DNA from: Isotricha intestinalis
Lineage: Eukaryota; Ciliophora; Litostomatea; Vestibuliferida; Isotrichidae
Reading direction: 5' to 3'
Length of the DNA stretch: 33,625 bases
NCBI GenBank assembly: GCA_023807065.1
Contig: JAJJLU010000531.1
Location: 1 to 33,625, forward strand
The notes under the pieces were generated by a model that saw only the letters and a list, made by a program, of their open reading frames with translations, searched no databases and was not told the origin of the DNA. Made by a program: the position numbers and the translations under genes. Shown one piece after another: positions 30,378 through 33,625 of this stretch (the first letter of the stretch is position 1; each line of letters opens with the position of its first letter).

Positions 30378-31346
30378 ATGAGCGAAAAAGTGAAAATAAT
30401 GAAGTTATCAGACTACACATTAGGTGACACATTAGGAACAGGATCATTTGGTCGAGTTCGTTTAGCAAAGAACAAGAAAACGAATGAATACTTTGCATTA
30501 AAAATAATGAAAAAAATAGATATATTAAAATCAAAGCAAGCAGACCACATAGCAAACGAAATAAAAATATTATCAATGATAAATCATCCTTTTGTTACAA
30601 AATTTGATGGATTTACTCAAGATGATAAATATTTATACATAGCATTAGAATTAATAAATGGAGGAGAATTATTTACATATTTAAGAGGAGTAGGAAAATT
30701 TCCAGTAGATCAATCTCGTTTTTATATAGCTCAAATAATAAGTATATTTGAATATTTACATAGTAAAGATATAATATATCGTGATTTAAAGCCAGAAAAT
30801 ATATTAATTCATAAAAGTGGATATTTAAAATTAACAGATTTTGGTTTTGCAAAAATAGTAGAAAATAGAACATATACATTATGTGGAACACCAGAATATT
30901 TAGCACCAGAAATAATATTAAATAAAGGACATGGTAAACCTGTTGATTGGTGGACTTGTGGTATTTTATTATATGAAATGATTGCTGGAATTGATCCTTT
31001 TAGTGATGATGATCCTATGATGGTCTATCAAAAAATTTTAAAAGGTAAAATTAAATTCCCCAGTGGATTTGATTCTAATGCTAAAAGCTTAGTTAAACAT
31101 TTATTAGAAGGTGATTTAACTAAAAGATATGGTAATTTAAAAGGAGGCGTTAAAGATATTAAGGGACATAGATTTTTTAAAAGTTTCGATTTTGATAAGT
31201 TGTTAGAAATGCAAATTCCTCCTCCTTATGTTCCTAAAGTTAAAGGAGAAAATGATATCTCTAATTTTTCCAGTTATCCTGATTCTGATACTGAAACTAA
31301 AGCTCTTAAAAAATCTGAAGATCCGTTCTTGGATTGGTTTAAATAA
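30378..31346 (+). CDS. cAMP-dependent protein kinase catalytic subunit (AGC kinase)
   Basis: This 322-residue AGC kinase matches the PKA catalytic subunit over its full length. Motifs: GTGSFGRVRLA glycine loop, FALKIMKK lysine, YRDLKPENIL catalytic loop, TDFGFAK, the phosphorylatable T-loop TYTLCGTPEYLAPE, PVDWWTCGILLYEM, and the AGC C-terminal tail with a GHRFFKSFDFDKL segment, PPPYVPKVKG and a terminal hydrophobic motif FLDWFK. PKA usually ends FxxF-COOH; here the motif is FLDWF plus one Lys. The N-terminus (MSEKVK) lacks Gly2, so it would not be myristoylated like mammalian C-alpha. In ciliates PKA is linked to control of ciliary beat. No regulatory subunit gene is present in this window. 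Ile codons switch from ATA to ATT near 30930. Confidence 0.93.
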   Translation: MSEKVKIMKLSDYTLGDTLGTGSFGRVRLAKNKKTNEYFALKIMKKIDILKSKQADHIANEIKILSMINHPFVTKFDGFTQDDKYLYIALELINGGELFTYLRGVGKFPVDQSRFYIAQIISIFEYLHSKDIIYRDLKPENILIHKSGYLKLTDFGFAKIVENRTYTLCGTPEYLAPEIILNKGHGKPVDWWTCGILLYEMIAGIDPFSDDDPMMVYQKILKGKIKFPSGFDSNAKSLVKHLLEGDLTKRYGNLKGGVKDIKGHRFFKSFDFDKLLEMQIPPPYVPKVKGENDISNFSSYPDSDTETKALKKSEDPFLDWFK

Positions 31347-32207
31347 AATGTTATTATAATTATTAAAAAAAATTTTTAAATAAATAATTGAATTTAATAT
31401 TTTATCAATTAATTTTTGAATATAAATTATTTTATATTATTTATTAAAATTTTTAAACTATAATTCCTATGAAAAAGTTCTATGTTTTTGGTTTAAGTAT
31501 ATGATTTCTTCTTCCAATTATAAAAAAGATCTTTATAATGTTATATTATTATATTTGACATTTACTTCACTTTTCTCTTTAGCTTTATAACAAATAAATA
31601 TGTTTTTACTTTTTTCTTTGGTTTTTAAAAAAATAATTATTTATTACTTTTTTAAGGGTTTAAAGAATAATTTTTTTTTCACTTTTTTATCTTTATAAAA
31701 ATAGTTATTTATCACATTTTTCTTAGTTTTTGTTATATTTTTCCCAAAAAGCTTTTAATTTTGACATTTTTATATATCTATATTTTTACAATCGAATATA
31801 AATAATATAAAAAAGATATTTTTATAAAATAGTTAATTAAATAGTATTAAAAATCCTTATTATAATAATAATATTATTTTAATATTAAAATAAATATAAT
31901 TTTCATTTTCTGAATCAATTTTTATAAAATATTTATTTAATGGATTTAAATTACTTCTTTTTGAACATTTTAAACAATTTATTAGTTATTTTTTGATGAT
32001 TTTAGTTTTTTCTTCAATAGTGATAATAATAAACTTCCTGTTTCTATGAATTTGTTTTTGAAGAATTAAATAAAGGTAAAATTGATTCATATAATATTAC
32101 AATATTAAAAGCAATAAATTCCTTTTATATTTTATATTAAATTTAATTATATTTTTTTAGGAATAACATTAGATTTTAATTTTTCATTTTTTTAAATATT
32201 TTAATAA
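31347..32207. other. Gene-poor A/T-rich region with pyrimidine-rich patch
   Basis: These 860 bases hold no intact gene. The part at about 31540-31760 is T- and C-rich on the plus strand and contains a loose duplicated pattern (ATAATTATTTATTACTTTTT near 31630 and ATAGTTATTTATCACATTTT near 31701). A short open stretch near 32042-32140 reads FYEFVFEELNKGKIDSYN on the plus strand, which looks protein-like but leads directly to a stop; it may be more decayed coding sequence. Confidence 0.5.
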
Positions 32208-32405
32208 ATAATATCTGAAGATATAGAAATAATAAATTTAGTAAAATATCATTCAAATTTACAAATAATAAAACATTATTAGTAAATTTTTTAAGAAAAG
32301 TATATGCAAATATATTATAGATGTAATAATAATTTGGATTTATATACTTTTCAAGAAGTAATAAATTTACCAATGATAATATCAGATATAACAAAAAGAA
32401 AATAA
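32208..32405 (+). pseudogene. Possible decayed protein kinase fragment
   Basis: One frame reads SEDIEIINLVKYHSNLQIIK, HY, then three stops within five codons (TAG 32280, TAA 32283, TAA 32292), and continues EKYMQIYYRCNNNLDLYTF and QEVINLP. This order resembles the alpha-C, beta-4, beta-5 and hinge region of a Ser/Thr kinase (H-x-N-I-I-K-x-Y, then Y-x-x-x-Y-C-x-x-x-D-L). No glycine loop, HRD or DFG motif can be found around it. The resemblance is suggestive only; it may be a relic or chance in A/T-rich sequence. Confidence 0.35.
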
Positions 32406-32578
32406 TATATAGCTCATTTTTTTTTTATTTACTGGAGTATATATTAAAAATAATTAATCATTAAATAAATAAAATATAAAAAAAATTACTTTTTTTAATT
32501 TAGATAAAAAAATTTAACCTAATATTCTTAATAAAAATTAATTTTAAATATTATCAAAATTAAATTTATTTAACTTTA

Positions 32579-33194
32579 CTATACGATAATAAAAGAGACA
32601 TTTTTACTTCCACTTTGAGAAATAATAGGTGCTTTAATTAAAAATATTTTAGAAACTAAATTTTCTTTAAAGAAAGATTGATTAGTAGTTGGTCCTCCTT
32701 CTAATAAAATTTTATAATTTCAAATAAACTTTTTCATTTTTTTAAGCAATTTGTAAATCAATATTATTGTTTCCTTCAAAAATATAAGAAACTCCAATAT
32801 TTTGTAAATAAGCAAGATAATCATCTTTTACTTCATCTTCAACTAAAATTGTAATTATTTGACTTTCTTTATTTCTAATATTATTAACAAAAAAAACCTT
32901 CTTTCCATTTACATTTATCTTGTTTATCAATTACAATACTATAGTAACCATTTTTTTTTCTGCAATAAAATCTTTTTTTTTCTATTTTTGAATCTTTAAA
33001 TTTTGATAAATTAATTGGTTCATTAAAATAAGATTCGAATGTTGCTCTTCCACTTAATATACTTTTACAATTAAATGAATATTCTTTTTGAAAGTTATTC
33101 ATTGTTCTCCTTCTGGAATATCTAACCATTCACCTTTTGCTTTTCCATCCATTCATTATAACATAAAACAATATACTTCTGGTAATTCAGACAT
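32579..33194 (-). pseudogene. Decayed RibD C-terminal / DHFR-family reductase gene
   Basis: Read on the minus strand, three frames joined in order resemble the stand-alone RibD C-terminal (dihydrofolate-reductase-like) family, whose members are NADPH-dependent reductases of about 200-230 residues. Recognisable pieces are: MSELPEVYCFML, then stops, then MDGKAKGEWLDIPEGEQ (the SLDGKIxG region); SILSGRATFESYF (the LSGRxT region); YYSIVIDKQDKCKW; VEDEVKDDYLAYLQNIGVSY with IFEG; and KILLEGGPTTNQSFFKENLV with SKIFLIKAPII (the LEGGxTxNxSF region). Lesions include a TAA-TGA pair (33153-33158), a TGA at 33099, a frame change near there, another at a run of eight A near 32890, another near 32740, and an in-frame TGA before NYKILLEGG. 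The gene looks bacterial in origin and is no longer functional as read. Confidence 0.72.
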
Positions 33195-33411
33195 TTTTTA
33201 TTTTTATGTTTTTTAATTTTTTTTTGGAGTTTTTGGATAATTTCATAATATTTTGAATTTAGATACTTTTTTCTCAAATAAAAATTGAATTAATAAATTT
33301 ATTTTAACAATCATAAAAAAAAAATTTATATTATTTTATTAAAATGAAATGAATCATTAAAACACTTTAAATATCTAAAATTAATAATAATTATAACTAA
33401 ATTATTTTTTT

Positions 33412-33600
33412 TAAAATGTTCTCCAATAATTTCAATATATCCTTCTTCATAATCTTTCCTAATATTAGAAGGAAGTTTTTTACTATCAAAAATATGAGTA
33501 AATGTACTTTATATAAGAAAACTTTCTTCGGCTTCTTCAAAACTAACTCCTTCATTAAATTTAATAAGATGAAAAGTTTCATTAATTTATTTTCCAAAAA
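33412..33600 (-). pseudogene. Unidentified decayed coding fragment at the window edge
   Basis: On the minus strand one frame reads INETFHLIKFNEGVSFEEAE, ESFLI, a TAA (33510-33512 region), then STFTHIFDSKKLPSNIRKDY and EEGYIEIIGEHFKKNN. The amino-acid composition is balanced and soluble, unlike random A/T-rich translation. Another TAA lies just upstream (33587-33589). I do not recognise the family. It may be a remnant like its neighbour, or the 3' part of a gene continuing beyond the window with errors. Confidence 0.35.
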
Positions 33601-33625
33601 TATATTTTTGTTTTTTTTATCAAAG

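Noticed and set aside
368..31346. TAA/TAG decoded as Gln, as in Tetrahymena or Paramecium.
   Set aside because: Conserved protein ends (PKA FLDWFK, Rab KKC, dynein) coincide with TAA, and Gln is written CAA/CAG throughout; read-through would add non-conserved A/T-rich tails.
32579..33194. An intact reductase gene broken only by sequencing errors.
   Set aside because: One frame change lies at an A run and could be an error, but the TAA-TGA pair and the TGA before the LEGG segment are substitutions in non-homopolymer sequence.
32579..33194. Bacterial contamination of the assembly.
   Set aside because: The base composition matches the rest of the window, the gene is decayed, and it lies on the same contig as ciliate genes and a telomere.

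Overview
The window reads as the left end of an AT-rich eukaryotic chromosome, most likely a ciliate macronuclear chromosome. It opens with four exact copies of AATCCCC (telomeric G-strand ATTGGGG). It then carries long uninterrupted reading frames with A-rich start contexts, including a 12.5 kb dynein gene with no visible intron, and several cilium and signalling genes. All 11 intact genes read through in the standard code: nine end in TAA, two in TAG, none in TGA, and Gln is written CAA/CAG. A ciliate that keeps UAA/UAG as stops and has a C4A2T telomere would fit a litostome of the rumen type (Entodinium and relatives). That lineage call rests on recollection and inference, not on a search.

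Layout. 1-28 telomere. 368-2872 a protein kinase behind a Cys-rich zinc-ribbon array. 3044-6043 an OSCA/TMEM63-type channel. 6827-8677 a Polo-like kinase. 8755-9354 a Rab GTPase with an altered switch II. 10255-10956 a protein resembling a large ciliate family with a KRKD motif. 11228-11599 (minus) a small secreted Cys-rich protein. 12219-24773 an outer-arm-type axonemal dynein heavy chain with N-terminal Kelch, IPT and filamin domains. 25031-25261 a small membrane protein. 25432-29082 (minus) a MYCBPAP-like protein carrying a degenerate phosphoglycerate-kinase fold. 29438-29764 (minus) a small protein with a PP1-docking RVxF motif and a CaaX box. 30378-31346 a PKA catalytic subunit. The last 2.3 kb has no intact gene but holds decayed coding sequence: a probable kinase fragment, a clearly broken bacterial-type RibD C-terminal/dihydrofolate-reductase-family gene, and an unidentified fragment running towards the window edge.

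How the genes relate. Two are axonemal (the dynein and the MYCBPAP/PGK-like protein), and both carry the same kind of Lys-Glu-Gly polyelectrolyte insertion. The PKA catalytic subunit, Polo-like kinase and putative PP1 regulator belong to general phosphorylation control, and PKA is known to regulate ciliary beating in ciliates. No operon logic is expected; genes lie on both strands with spacers of 77 to 900 bp.

Most notable signals: sharp switches from A-ending to T-ending synonymous codons inside single genes (PLK, Rab, PKA); the pseudoenzyme PGK fold inside a MYCBPAP-like protein; the shared KE/KEGE tracts; and the decayed, probably bacterium-derived gene near the right edge.
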